Source: SFHK01 sp045538305
GTDB lineage: Bacteria > Bacillota > Clostridia > Christensenellales > Aristaeellaceae
Direction: 5' to 3'
NCBI GenBank assembly: GCA_045538305.1
Contig: JAZSRC010000066.1
Span: 1 to 50,058 of the forward strand
Length of the DNA: 50,058 nt
Shown here: positions 34,166 through 42,887 of the stretch, piece by piece
Layout: every line of letters begins with the position of its first letter
How positions within the stretch are numbered: position 1 is the stretch's first letter
Program-made: the position numbers and the translations under genes
Notes under the pieces: model-generated
The model's database searches: none
What the model saw: the letters and a program-made list of their open reading frames with translations, nothing else
What the model was told of the DNA's origin: nothing

Positions 34166-35890
34166 ATGAAAAAGATCAAGAACGCTTCCGCAAGAGTGTG
34201 CTTTCTGATTGCGCTTTCGCTGTTTGTGCTGTCTGTACTGATTGTTTTGATTGCAAATCCCGATCAGCCGGTTCCTGAGGTTGAGACGAAGCAGGAAGAA
34301 CAGAAGGTGTATGATTCCAGCTTAAGCGATGCATCGCAGATTAATGTCGTTCAGGAAACTTCGGCGCCTACGGCTACACCCACGTGTAATTCCTTCGACT
34401 TCGACGGAAGGATCGTAGATGGAAAGGTGGTCAGCGGTGAAGCCGCAGAAGAAACAGCTCAGCCGACGCAGAAGCCTGTAGTCAATTCCTTCGACTTCAG
34501 CGGAAAGATCGTGGACGGCAAGGTTGTCAGCGGTGAAGCCGCAGAAGAAACAGCTCAGCCGACGCAGAAGCCTGTAGTCAATTCCTTCGACTTCAGCGGA
34601 AAGATCGTAGATGGAAAGGTGGTCGGCGGTGAAGCCGCAGAAGAAACAGCTCAGCCGACGCAGAAGCCTGTAGTCAATTCCTTCGACTTCAGCGGAAAGA
34701 TCGTAGACGGCAAGGTGGTCGGCGGTGAAGCGGTTCAGCAAACTCCTGATCCTACCAAAGCTTCCATTATGGATCAGTTCGATTTTAAGGGAACGGTTCA
34801 GGATGGAAAGATCAGTGAGGCAGAGCCGGAAGTGGTTGAAGAAGACTCACAAACAGAGGCGGATGTCCAAGAAAAGGGAGACGGATTTTTCCAAAAAGTC
34901 GGTAAATTTTTTAAGGCGCTCTTTAATGGCGTTGAATATATTGCAAATGAAGCTCATGAGTATGCAGGCAGCATTGCGCTTGCAGCGTTTGCATTTGTTG
35001 TCTTTGGCGTTATATCGATGGTTGCTTACCCAATCGTAAAGAAATTCCGCAGAAAATCAGTTGACCAGAAGAACAAAGATGCAAGCGAAAAGGTACGCGA
35101 AGCCTATGTTTCAGCGCCCTTTGTCTGGCTTACCTACTTTGTCATAATCGTCATTGTCGTAGTGATTATAACGTGGTCCTCTTCGTCAATTGAGTGGAAG
35201 GGTTTTGCTTCCAAAGGCAGCGAGGTTGCGTATGGTATTGTGTACGGCATTACGCATCCCGACATGGCGTATATTCTTTCTCTGGGCGCTGACAAGGTGC
35301 CATATTTGCTGCTTGAAACGATTGCCATCGCACTTTTGGGCACGCTGATCGGCGGTATGATTGCAATACCTGTCGCGTTTATGGCCTCTGAAAACGTTGT
35401 GCCTAAATGGTTTGCATTTATCATCCGATCGGTAATACTGGCTATCCGAACCATTCCCAGCTTCGTGTGGGCGCTTTGCTGGATTCGCGTAACGGGTCCG
35501 GGCGCTTTTTGCGGCGTTCTTACACAGTCCATATGCTCGATCGGTATGATCTCAAAAATGTATATTACGGCAATTGAAGACCTTGATACAAAAATCCTGG
35601 AGTCGTTGGATGCATGTGGCTGCACAACCTTCCAGAAGATTCGCTATGGTATTATTCCCCAGCTGACAGCGAACTTCATTTCCACAATCATCTATCGCTT
35701 TGACATCAACCTGAAGGACGCTACCACGCTTGGTATCGTTGGTGCAGGCGGTATAGGCGCTGCGCTCATTCAGGCAATTTCTTCCAGAAGATGGTCCATT
35801 GTAGGTTCGTTCCTGTTTGGCATGATTATCCTCATGATGATTATTGAATACGTTTCCACGAAGATTCGTGCAAAGCTTGCACGCGGATAA
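34166..35890 (+). CDS. phnE: Phosphonate-type ABC transporter permease 2 with extracytoplasmic tandem repeats
   Basis: The protein has 574 residues. Helix 1 covers residues 12-30. Residues 31-260 form a long soluble insert carrying five units of exactly 32 residues starting at N75, N107, N139, N171 and D203; the middle units read NSFDFSGKIVDGKVVSGEAA plus a Pro/Gln-rich part ending TQKPVV, and the last is degenerate. Helix 2 (264-290) and helix 3 (314-335) follow, then the PhnE core with EAA-like ESLDACGCTTFQKIRYGIIPQ and LKDATTLGIVGAGGIGAAL near the C-terminus. The positive cytoplasmic N-terminus places the insert outside. It is 12 bases after phnE1, with GAGGAGGG before ATG. The repeat function is unknown. 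Confidence 0.87.
   Translation: MKKIKNASARVCFLIALSLFVLSVLIVLIANPDQPVPEVETKQEEQKVYDSSLSDASQINVVQETSAPTATPTCNSFDFDGRIVDGKVVSGEAAEETAQPTQKPVVNSFDFSGKIVDGKVVSGEAAEETAQPTQKPVVNSFDFSGKIVDGKVVGGEAAEETAQPTQKPVVNSFDFSGKIVDGKVVGGEAVQQTPDPTKASIMDQFDFKGTVQDGKISEAEPEVVEEDSQTEADVQEKGDGFFQKVGKFFKALFNGVEYIANEAHEYAGSIALAAFAFVVFGVISMVAYPIVKKFRRKSVDQKNKDASEKVREAYVSAPFVWLTYFVIIVIVVVIITWSSSSIEWKGFASKGSEVAYGIVYGITHPDMAYILSLGADKVPYLLLETIAIALLGTLIGGMIAIPVAFMASENVVPKWFAFIIRSVILAIRTIPSFVWALCWIRVTGPGAFCGVLTQSICSIGMISKMYITAIEDLDTKILESLDACGCTTFQKIRYGIIPQLTANFISTIIYRFDINLKDATTLGIVGAGGIGAALIQAISSRRWSIVGSFLFGMIILMMIIEYVSTKIRAKLARG
34388..34834 (+). repeat. Tandem repeat of 96-bp units inside phnE2
   Basis: Units begin at 34388, 34484, 34580, 34676 and 34772. 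Units 1-4 are near-identical at the DNA level, differing mainly at synonymous sites or in one Ser/Gly codon (AGC to GGC); unit 5 is diverged. The period is an exact multiple of three, so copy-number change preserves the frame. Confidence 0.92.
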
Positions 35891-35905
35891 AGAGGAGGGA
35901 ATGCA

Positions 35906-36886
35906 ATGCTCAGAGTGGCCATGGTAAGCAAATGGCATGTTCATGCCGCCGGTTACGCAAACGACATCAACCGTTTTGACGATGCGTGCGTATCTTGTAT
36001 CTGGGATGAGGATTCTGAACGCGGAGAGGCGTGGGCAAAGCAGCTGAACGTGCCGTTTGAAAGCAATTATGATAAGCTGCTTGACAGAGAAGATGTGGAC
36101 GCGGTTGCCATATGCTCGCCTACGAATATGCATAAAGATCTGATGGTAAAAGCTGCCAATAAGAAGAAGCATATATTTACCGAAAAGGTTATGTGCCTTA
36201 CGGTCAAGGAATGCGATGAGGTCATAAAGGCAGTTGAGGAAAATGGCGTAGTGTTTACGATTTCTTTCCCGCATCGCTGTTTCCCTGAAAACATCTTTAT
36301 CAAAAATGCCATTGAAAGTGGCATGCTTGGCAAGGTAACTCTTTTCAGGGTACGTAACTGTCATAACGGCTCGCTCGCCAATTGGTTGCCCGAATATTGG
36401 TATGATCCCGAAACAACCGGCGGAGGCGCTATGATGGATTTGGGCGCACATCCGATGTATCTGTCGCGTTGGTTCTTAGGAAAGCCGGTCAGCATTCAAT
36501 CTTCCTTTTTCTGCCATACCAATCGAACCGTTGAGGACGACGCGATCAGCATGATCCGCTTCGAAAACGGCGCTCTGGCAGTAGCGGAGACCAGCCTTGT
36601 TTCTCCCTATACGCCGAGAATTTGTGAGGTGTACGGAACCAAAGGCGTGATTATGAGCGAAAATGGCAAGCTGCGCATACGTATAGATGCCCTTGAAAAC
36701 GCGGCGAATGGCGGTTGGATCGAAGCAAAGCTTCCTCAAGCCCGGACCGAGCCTATCAGGCAGTTTGTGGACTCTGTTCTTTACGGAAAGAAGGTCTCCT
36801 TCGGCGTACAGGAGGGCAGAGAACTGACGGAGCTTATGGAAAATGCATATATAGCCGATCGTGAAAAAGGCGTAATCTTCTTCTGA
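35906..36886 (+). CDS. Gfo/Idh/MocA-family oxidoreductase
   Basis: The protein has 326 residues. The Rossmann start LRVAMVSKWHVHAAGYAND lacks the strict GxGxxG loop. The dinucleotide strand VDAVAICSPTNMH and the HIFTEKVMCLTV segment correspond to the EKP motif, with E93 and K94 but Val in place of Pro. The catalytic D-x-G-x-H is GGGAMMDLGAHPMYLSRW. Members oxidise sugars, inositols or their phosphates with NAD(P). It follows phnE2 by 15 bases with a GAGGAGGG site, so it is an operon partner and may act on the imported compound. Confidence 0.85.
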   Translation: MLRVAMVSKWHVHAAGYANDINRFDDACVSCIWDEDSERGEAWAKQLNVPFESNYDKLLDREDVDAVAICSPTNMHKDLMVKAANKKKHIFTEKVMCLTVKECDEVIKAVEENGVVFTISFPHRCFPENIFIKNAIESGMLGKVTLFRVRNCHNGSLANWLPEYWYDPETTGGGAMMDLGAHPMYLSRWFLGKPVSIQSSFFCHTNRTVEDDAISMIRFENGALAVAETSLVSPYTPRICEVYGTKGVIMSENGKLRIRIDALENAANGGWIEAKLPQARTEPIRQFVDSVLYGKKVSFGVQEGRELTELMENAYIADREKGVIFF

Positions 36887-36902
36887 CAGTAATAAGAAAA
36901 AG

Positions 36903-36964
36903 AAACTGCACTTCGTATTTCTAAAACTCGTAAGAGTCTTTGGAAAGCGGAGTGCAGTTTTGTT
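36903..36964. terminator. Bidirectional terminator between the dehydrogenase and peptidase genes
   Basis: AAACTGCACTTCG (36903-36915) pairs with CGGAGTGCAGTTT (36948-36960) with one mismatch. TTTTG follows on +, CTTTTTCTT follows on -. Confidence 0.7.
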
Positions 36965-36981
36965 GAAGAATAAGAATGCAG

Positions 36982-38010
36982 TTAGCTGTGGTGAAGATAT
37001 GTTTCAAGGCTTTCCCGGACATTTCCGTTAAATCCGGCTACAGTTGACGCCATTAGCATAGAATTCAGAACAGCTTCCTCTGTCGCTTCTGCTGCTGCGC
37101 GGAACGCGATGTCGAGAAGGCTTTCATTTAGAACGTGGAAAGGCAGTATCTCGTCTTTTCCGTCGGGGATTCGGTTTGCGGTTGTGAAACCGATGAATAT
37201 ATCGCCGCTGCCATGTCCCCAGAAAGAGCCAAGTCTTGCCAGGCCGACTCCTGCACGTTTGATAATCCTGCGCAGTTGTCTTGATGAAACGGGAAGGTCG
37301 GTAGCGATTATGATAATGCAAGAGCCTTTGTCGGGAGTGTTATCGTGTAAATGCCTATAAATCTCCTGTCCGACGGCGTTTCCGTTTATGGTGAGATCCT
37401 TCAAACGTCCATGATTGGTCTGGGCAAGCGCACCGATGTGATACGTGCCGGACGTCAGCTCAATCTTTCTGGAGGAGGTTCCTACGCCTCCCTTAAGACC
37501 ATGACATGTGGTTCCCTTGCCGCATCCGACATCGCCTTCTGTTACGGTTTCGGATGCGTTTTCTATGGCGGAAAATACGTGCTTTTGGGTAACAGCCCGA
37601 TACTGTATGTCATTTAATGAGGCATCGTTGCATTCACATACAATCGGGTTAACGGTAGTAACCCGCTTTCCTTCTTCTGCGCAGGTTCTGATGGCGTATT
37701 CAACAAGCGCGTCATGTAAGAGGCCGATGTTGAGCGTATTAGTAAGCGCAATTGGCGTTTCGATGGCGCCAAGTTCGTCGATTTGTATAAGCCCCTGTGT
37801 TTTGCCAAAGCCATTCAGCACGAATGACGCAGCGACCAGTTTGTTTATATAGGGATTATCCGCAGAAGGCATGACGACGGTAACGCCGGTTTTATTTCGC
37901 TCAGTATCAATCGTTGCATGACCTACGCGAACGCCTTGTATATCGGTAATGGAATTCCGGGTACCCGTGGGCAGCTGACCTATTGTAATTCCGTGTTCTC
38001 TTGCGCGCAT
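36982..38010 (-). CDS. P1-family (DmpA-like) aminopeptidase
   Basis: The 342-residue protein opens NSITDIQGVRVGHATI and has the N-terminal-nucleophile hydrolase pattern of DmpA/BapA: GVTVVMP, NGFGKTQGLIQIDELGAIETPIALTNTL, GGVGTSSRKIE, and the autocleavage-type G229-S230 pair in KGSCIIIIATDLP, after which Ser230 would be the new N-terminal nucleophile, then VSSRQLRRIIKRAGVGLARLG. The family splits peptides with N-terminal D- or beta-amino acids. No signal peptide. The ATG follows a GGAGGAAC site; the GH2 stop codon is 15 bases upstream, so the two genes share a transcript. Confidence 0.87.
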   Translation of the reverse strand: MRAREHGITIGQLPTGTRNSITDIQGVRVGHATIDTERNKTGVTVVMPSADNPYINKLVAASFVLNGFGKTQGLIQIDELGAIETPIALTNTLNIGLLHDALVEYAIRTCAEEGKRVTTVNPIVCECNDASLNDIQYRAVTQKHVFSAIENASETVTEGDVGCGKGTTCHGLKGGVGTSSRKIELTSGTYHIGALAQTNHGRLKDLTINGNAVGQEIYRHLHDNTPDKGSCIIIIATDLPVSSRQLRRIIKRAGVGLARLGSFWGHGSGDIFIGFTTANRIPDGKDEILPFHVLNESLLDIAFRAAAEATEEAVLNSMLMASTVAGFNGNVRESLETYLHHS

Positions 38011-38025
38011 GTCCGTTCCTCCGTA

Positions 38026-40281
38026 TCAGTATGCATTTTCTGCCCAGTGATCGATAATCTCCATCCATTTTTTGGATGCCCTGGCGTCGTAGGGCGGATA
38101 GCCGGTAATGTAGTGGTTGACATAGCGGACGGAATCGATAAACCACTCAATCAATATCAGCTTCTTTTCGCCCGGCAATATGCAGATGTCGCCGGCTTCC
38201 GCATTCTGGTTTGCTAAGGATATCAATTCGCCGGTGGATAGCGTTGCTTGCGTATCTGCGTCGATAATCCGATAGGCAACGTTTCTGGTTTCGCGGCTGT
38301 CGTTTCCAACGACAATTCTGTGAGACCATGCGGAATGCTCATCCAGCATGACGCAAATAGGCGTTTGCACCCGCTTAATGGCGTAGAATGCCCGCTTTTT
38401 GGAATAGTACCAGTCGACAACTGCGTCGGAAATCTGCGGCCAGCCATCGATCATATTCCACCAGATCATTCCGGTTCTGCGCCATTTCCGTATGCGAGTG
38501 CGTTCAATAAAGAATTTGACTGCCTCGGCTTGTGTAAACTGCGAAAGCAGGCAAAATTCCTCCAGGCTTTCCGGCATATACCCAAACATAATCCGTACCT
38601 GATCCGCCATCAACTCATTGCGGTCATATCCTCGCTTGTAACCGATGCGGTACTCGGCATTATGCGTTTTCCACGAGGTATCATTCATTGGCCAAAGCTC
38701 GTTTTTGGGTATAAACTTTTTAATGGATTCTACGTTCGGGCAGCCGTGATAGCCGCATTCACTGATAAAGTGCGCGTTTGTATGCTTATAAAAATCATCT
38801 TTAAAATATGCGCGCGGTCCCCAATTGTGCTGTTCGGGCACGCTGTAGCGCAAGACGCCGTCAGCAATATAGGGGGAAGACGGTAAGAAGAAGCGATACG
38901 GGTCGTTTTCCCGCACTGCGAGGGGAAGCGTTTCGCGCGTCAGCGAATTATAGACGTTGGAATCGGGCTTATAAGCACGACCGGAGTAGCTTTCATCTAC
39001 CTCGTTGTCGCCTGCCCAGAGCAGTATGGAGGCATGGTTTCTGAGCTTTCTGATAACCTGTACAGCTTCGCCGTGAATGATATCCATAAAAGCGCGATCC
39101 TGAGGGTATATAGCGCAGGCCATAGAAAAATCATGCCATACAAGGATACCGTTTTCATCGCAAAGGTCGAATAGCTTGTGATCCTCATAGCCGTTGCCGC
39201 CCCATAGGCGCATGATGTTGCAGCCGGCTTCGACAAACAGCGCTACCGCCCTTTCGTATCGTTCGGCATCGCGGCTGTGAAACGCATCCATGGGCACCCA
39301 GTTTGAACCCTTTGCAAGAATCGGACAGCCGTTGACCTCAATGAGGAATTCGCCGTCATTGTCCGGAGCCATTTTGTGAATGATGTTGAAGATACGTATA
39401 CCGATTCGTTCTTCCTTTGAATCGAGTATCATATCGTCCTTTATCAGCTCAAGGCGCACATTGTACAGATTTGCCTTTCCATAACCCCTTGGCCACCAGA
39501 GGCGCGGGTTATCAACAGTTATTTCGCCTTCACCGCTTACAAAACGCGCGTCTGTTTCGTTTTTGAGAATTCCATCCAGATATACGCGTATTTTATATCC
39601 GGACATATGATAATCATCTGCTTTAAAGCGATATTTGTATAAGAGTCTGGCTTCGTTTTCGTTTGCGCAAAGTGTAGTGTAATATGTTTGTGTTAGGCGG
39701 ATCGGATTCAGGTTTTCGATATACACGCTGCGCCAAATGCCTGCGGATATAAAGCGAGGCATGATATCCCAGCCAAAGGAATGAGCGGGAATTCGCAAAC
39801 GGGTGTATTCGTCTGTACCTTCATTTGCGCCGATATGTACCGGATAATCCAGATCTTTGACATGGTTCAATGCAGAGTGGATCCTTACGCAGATTTCGTT
39901 CTCTTTTCCAAAGTGTACGGCCGAAGTGATATCAAATGCATGACTGATTAAAGCATTTTCGCTATGACCGACCAAAACGGAGTTGACAAAAACGTCCGCA
40001 ATACAGTTAAGCCCTTCAAAAACGATCTGAAGCTGCTTTCCTTCCATATCATGCGGCAGCAGGATGTTTTTCCTGTAGCACCACGTATAGTACTCATATT
40101 TCTTATATTCGTATTCATTTTCGGCATAGTAGGGATCCGGCTCAATTCCGTTTCTGTACAGATCAAGTTCCACATTTCCCGGAACCATGGCGGCAATCAG
40201 GCGCCATTCATCTTCCGGCGGCATGTTGTGTGATTCCTGGCAATATCGCAATTGCCATTCGCCATTTAAGCTTACGCGCAT
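38026..40281 (-). CDS. GH2 glycosidase, beta-mannosidase-like
   Basis: The protein has 751 residues with no signal peptide. Domain order is GH2 sugar-binding (LNGEWQLRYC, 1-170), an immunoglobulin-like sandwich (185-295), and barrel (300-600). KGSNWVPMD, NIMRLWGGNGYED and the acid/base E427 in WAGDNEVDES fit beta-mannosidases, with nucleophile E508 in HFISECGYHG. The most likely activity is exo-beta-mannosidase, but exo-beta-glucosaminidases share this form. The gene is preceded by GGGAGGAGC and a TATAAT on the - strand (40308-40313). Confidence 0.87.
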   Translation of the reverse strand: MRVSLNGEWQLRYCQESHNMPPEDEWRLIAAMVPGNVELDLYRNGIEPDPYYAENEYEYKKYEYYTWCYRKNILLPHDMEGKQLQIVFEGLNCIADVFVNSVLVGHSENALISHAFDITSAVHFGKENEICVRIHSALNHVKDLDYPVHIGANEGTDEYTRLRIPAHSFGWDIMPRFISAGIWRSVYIENLNPIRLTQTYYTTLCANENEARLLYKYRFKADDYHMSGYKIRVYLDGILKNETDARFVSGEGEITVDNPRLWWPRGYGKANLYNVRLELIKDDMILDSKEERIGIRIFNIIHKMAPDNDGEFLIEVNGCPILAKGSNWVPMDAFHSRDAERYERAVALFVEAGCNIMRLWGGNGYEDHKLFDLCDENGILVWHDFSMACAIYPQDRAFMDIIHGEAVQVIRKLRNHASILLWAGDNEVDESYSGRAYKPDSNVYNSLTRETLPLAVRENDPYRFFLPSSPYIADGVLRYSVPEQHNWGPRAYFKDDFYKHTNAHFISECGYHGCPNVESIKKFIPKNELWPMNDTSWKTHNAEYRIGYKRGYDRNELMADQVRIMFGYMPESLEEFCLLSQFTQAEAVKFFIERTRIRKWRRTGMIWWNMIDGWPQISDAVVDWYYSKKRAFYAIKRVQTPICVMLDEHSAWSHRIVVGNDSRETRNVAYRIIDADTQATLSTGELISLANQNAEAGDICILPGEKKLILIEWFIDSVRYVNHYITGYPPYDARASKKWMEIIDHWAENAY

Positions 40282-40307
40282 TTTTGCTCCTCCCTGCGTT
40301 TTCTTAT

Positions 40308-40313
40308 ATTATA
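40308..40313 (-). promoter_or_regulatory. -10 element of the GH2-peptidase operon
   Basis: TATAAT on the - strand lies 27 bases before the start codon; TTCAAA stands 16 bases upstream of it as a partial -35. Confidence 0.55.
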
Positions 40314-40398
40314 CCAACGCTGAGCCTTCTTTGAAAGCAGGAAATAATAAAAGAGAATAGAAATTATTTAATATAGTTCGCAGGCTTGGAGGTTGATT

Positions 40399-42078
40399 AT
40401 GATAAGTATGAATATCCGCCAATCCGAATGGCAGGATGCCCGGAAAAGGAAAGCAATATTGCCCGTTCGCATAGTGAAAATATGGGGGAATGTCGAAAAC
40501 GAAACGGCGCTGATGAACGATACGCCTATGCAGGCTTATCTGGGTGAGTTTGCAGGATGCATATTAACGAATAGTAAGGGCGGTGAGCGCGCTGCCGTTC
40601 TTTTGGATTTTGGCTGCGAGATTCACGGTATTGCCAGGATTGTTACATGCATGATTGATGGCGGCGTGAATTTTGCGTCCATGCGAGTTCGCTTCGGAGA
40701 ATCGGTATCGGAAGCCGTTTCGCCTCTGGGTTATAATAATGCCGGCAACGATCATGCGGCGCGCGATCAGGTGTTTGTAATGAGCGCGCTCTCTACAAGA
40801 GAAACGAACGAATCCGGATTCCGCTTTGTTTATATAGAGCTGATCGACGATGCGCAGGTGCAGCTGCACGCAATACAGGCGGTTATGATTTATCGCGATA
40901 TCCCGAAAATCGGCGCCTTTGAATGCAGCGATGAATTGATAAACAAAATCTATGATACATCTGTGCACACGGTCCATATGTGCATGCAGGACTTTTTATG
41001 GGATGGCATCAAGCGTGACAGACTTGTGTGGATGGGCGACATGCATACGGAAATCCTTACCATACTGGCTGCGTTTGGTTATCAGGATATTGTACCCAAG
41101 TCGCTGGACTTTATGAAGTGTCATACGCCTGCCGATTCGTGGATGAATGGACTTCCTTCTTATTCTCTGTGGTGGATTATTGCCAATCGTGACTGGTATG
41201 TAAGAACCGGCGACAGAGAATACCTTTTAAAGCAAAGGGAATATCTGAAAGCACTGTCTGTGCGCTTAACGGAATTGGTGGACGAGGATGGATCCGAGCA
41301 GATACCGCCGCAGAAATTCCTTGACTGGCCGACGAGCGAGGATCCCGTTGCATCGCATGAAGGTATGCAGGGGCTTTTGAAAACGGCTCTTGATGCGGCA
41401 AGTGAGATGCTGATGGAAATGGGCGAGGACGCGCTTTCGAAGGAATGTAACAGGGCTGCCCAAAGAATGTATAAGCATATTCCAAAACGCTCCGGGAATA
41501 AAGGCGCGGCTGCCATCATGTCCCTATCCGGAATTGGCGACTGCAAGAGAGTCAATGAAGAAGTGTTTCAATGTGGGGGCGCGTCCGGCTATTCCTGTCT
41601 GATGGGCGGATATATTCTAAACGCGCGCGCAAAAGCCGGAGATGTTATGGGCGCACTCGACGATATGCGGGAATACTGGGGCGGAATGCTGAAAATGGGA
41701 GCAACTACATTTTGGGAGGATTTTTCCGTCGACTGGATGGAAAACGCAGCGCCCGTAGACGAGCTTGTACCCGAAGGAATGAAGGATATTCATGCGGATT
41801 TCGGCGCATTCTGCTACAAAAATCTAAGACACAGTCTATGCCATGGCTGGTCAAGCGGCCCGGTTCCGTTTGTCGCAGAAAATATACTCGGCATAAAAGC
41901 GCTGGACGCCGGCTACAAAAAGGTATCTGTAAAAGGCGCGCTCGGTGATCTTCAATATGCGAAAGGAAGAATTCCTACGCCGTATGGAATCATTGAAGTT
42001 TCTCACAGAGCGCTTGGAGACGGTAAGAAAGAAACAAAAGTTGAAGCGCCGGAAGAAATCGAAGTAATTATTGAATGA
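40399..42078 (+). CDS. Alpha-L-rhamnosidase-like protein (GH78-like six-hairpin domain)
   Basis: The 559-residue protein starts at ATG 40399, six bases after GGAGG. The N-terminal beta domain (residues 1-170) is followed by the (alpha/alpha)6 domain, opening TVHMCMQDFLWDGIKRDRLV (near 192-211) then WMGDMHTE, the acidic cluster typical of GH78 and related rhamnosidases. WEDFSVDWMEN and CHGWSSGPVPF correspond to the later substrate-site motifs. It is shorter than extracellular GH78 enzymes, lacks a signal peptide, and is divergent from the GH2 gene, so it may act on imported oligosaccharides. The substrate sugar is uncertain. Confidence 0.75.
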   Translation: MISMNIRQSEWQDARKRKAILPVRIVKIWGNVENETALMNDTPMQAYLGEFAGCILTNSKGGERAAVLLDFGCEIHGIARIVTCMIDGGVNFASMRVRFGESVSEAVSPLGYNNAGNDHAARDQVFVMSALSTRETNESGFRFVYIELIDDAQVQLHAIQAVMIYRDIPKIGAFECSDELINKIYDTSVHTVHMCMQDFLWDGIKRDRLVWMGDMHTEILTILAAFGYQDIVPKSLDFMKCHTPADSWMNGLPSYSLWWIIANRDWYVRTGDREYLLKQREYLKALSVRLTELVDEDGSEQIPPQKFLDWPTSEDPVASHEGMQGLLKTALDAASEMLMEMGEDALSKECNRAAQRMYKHIPKRSGNKGAAAIMSLSGIGDCKRVNEEVFQCGGASGYSCLMGGYILNARAKAGDVMGALDDMREYWGGMLKMGATTFWEDFSVDWMENAAPVDELVPEGMKDIHADFGAFCYKNLRHSLCHGWSSGPVPFVAENILGIKALDAGYKKVSVKGALGDLQYAKGRIPTPYGIIEVSHRALGDGKKETKVEAPEEIEVIIE

Positions 42079-42091
42079 TGATACTATATAT

Positions 42092-42133
42092 ATTGAAAGT
42101 GCCGGAGCATTACCATGCTTCGGCACTTTCAAT
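42092..42133. terminator. Long hairpin overlapping the 3' end of the Nudix gene
   Basis: ATTGAAAGTGCCGGAGCA (42092-42109) pairs with TGCTTCGGCACTTTCAAT (42116-42133) at 17 of 18 positions. The right arm is part of the last codons of the Nudix gene. No T tract on either side, but its place between convergent genes suggests a shared transcription end. Confidence 0.55.
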
Positions 42134-42856
42134 GATGGATTTATATGCGGGATGCATAATGGCTTTGATTTTTTCCTTGCCTGCCCAAATGTATTTTTCA
42201 ATCTCCTTTGGGTTTATTATGGGCGTTTGCGTGGCTTCACACAAAAACAATACGACGGTTTTTTGTATTCCGCCTGCAAGAGGATAATGAATCGTATGCC
42301 TGAAACCGGGGCGAGGGGTAAGAGTCAGGCCGGTTTCTTCGAAAACTTCCCGCAATGCGGTCTCCTGTTCGGTTTCAAACATTTCTGTATGTCCCTTTGG
42401 AAAACTCCAGGTACCGGAGAATTTTTGAAGCAGAAGCAGGTATTCGCGCTTTCCGTTGTTGTTTCTGTATACGATAGATCCGCAGGATTTTTGATGGAGA
42501 GAATGTACGGTATAATCAAAATACTGTTCCTGAAAGTGAATTTGCTGCTGAATCTCTGCCTGGTTAAGAGTCATTGATGCATCCGTAACGACCAGTTTAT
42601 CTTCATTATCGTTAAGCCGGCGCACATATGCGCTAACCTGTCCGGTGAAGCTGGTTATAGGCTGACTGATACCCAGAATATATGCGTCAATCGGTTCGCC
42701 GTCACCGCTGCATGTGCCTTCAATATAGCCATAGTTAACAGGATAAACGATGTCGGAATGATCGGGATGAGTGCTTCCGACAGGCCTGTCTATGGTAACG
42801 GTGACTGTTTTTCCTAAATAGGATTTCATCAGTGCATCTCTGTCAATCGCATTCAT
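42110..42856 (-). CDS. Inorganic-pyrophosphatase-like domain fused to a Nudix hydrolase
   Basis: I start at ATG 42856 (248 residues); a TTG at 42898 overlapping the previous stop would add 14. Residues 8-95 resemble family I pyrophosphatase: VTVTIDRP, VYPVNYGYIEG, then GDGEPIDAYIL with D52, E54 (normally Asp) and D57, and DNEDKLVV. Residues 125-240 are a Nudix domain: GTWSFPKGHTE, with the full box G155, E161, R169-E170 and E173-E174 (GHTEMFE ... REVFEETGL), resembling Ap4A/MutT-type enzymes. The reading suggests a single protein that hydrolyses a nucleotide and deals with pyrophosphate, or that uses the first domain only for binding. Confidence 0.82.
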   Translation of the reverse strand: MNAIDRDALMKSYLGKTVTVTIDRPVGSTHPDHSDIVYPVNYGYIEGTCSGDGEPIDAYILGISQPITSFTGQVSAYVRRLNDNEDKLVVTDASMTLNQAEIQQQIHFQEQYFDYTVHSLHQKSCGSIVYRNNNGKREYLLLLQKFSGTWSFPKGHTEMFETEQETALREVFEETGLTLTPRPGFRHTIHYPLAGGIQKTVVLFLCEATQTPIINPKEIEKYIWAGKEKIKAIMHPAYKSIIESAEAW

Positions 42857-42887
42857 TGGTATACCGGCTTTCAAAAAATTACTTGAA

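Noticed and set aside
34322..34741. Open frame of 139 codons on the - strand with internal repeats
   Set aside because: It is the antisense of the 96-bp repeats of phnE2; the open frame follows from repetition and has no ribosome site.
34388..34834. Direct repeats that might be a CRISPR array
   Set aside because: Units are contiguous and coding with a period divisible by three; there are no unique spacers and no cas genes.
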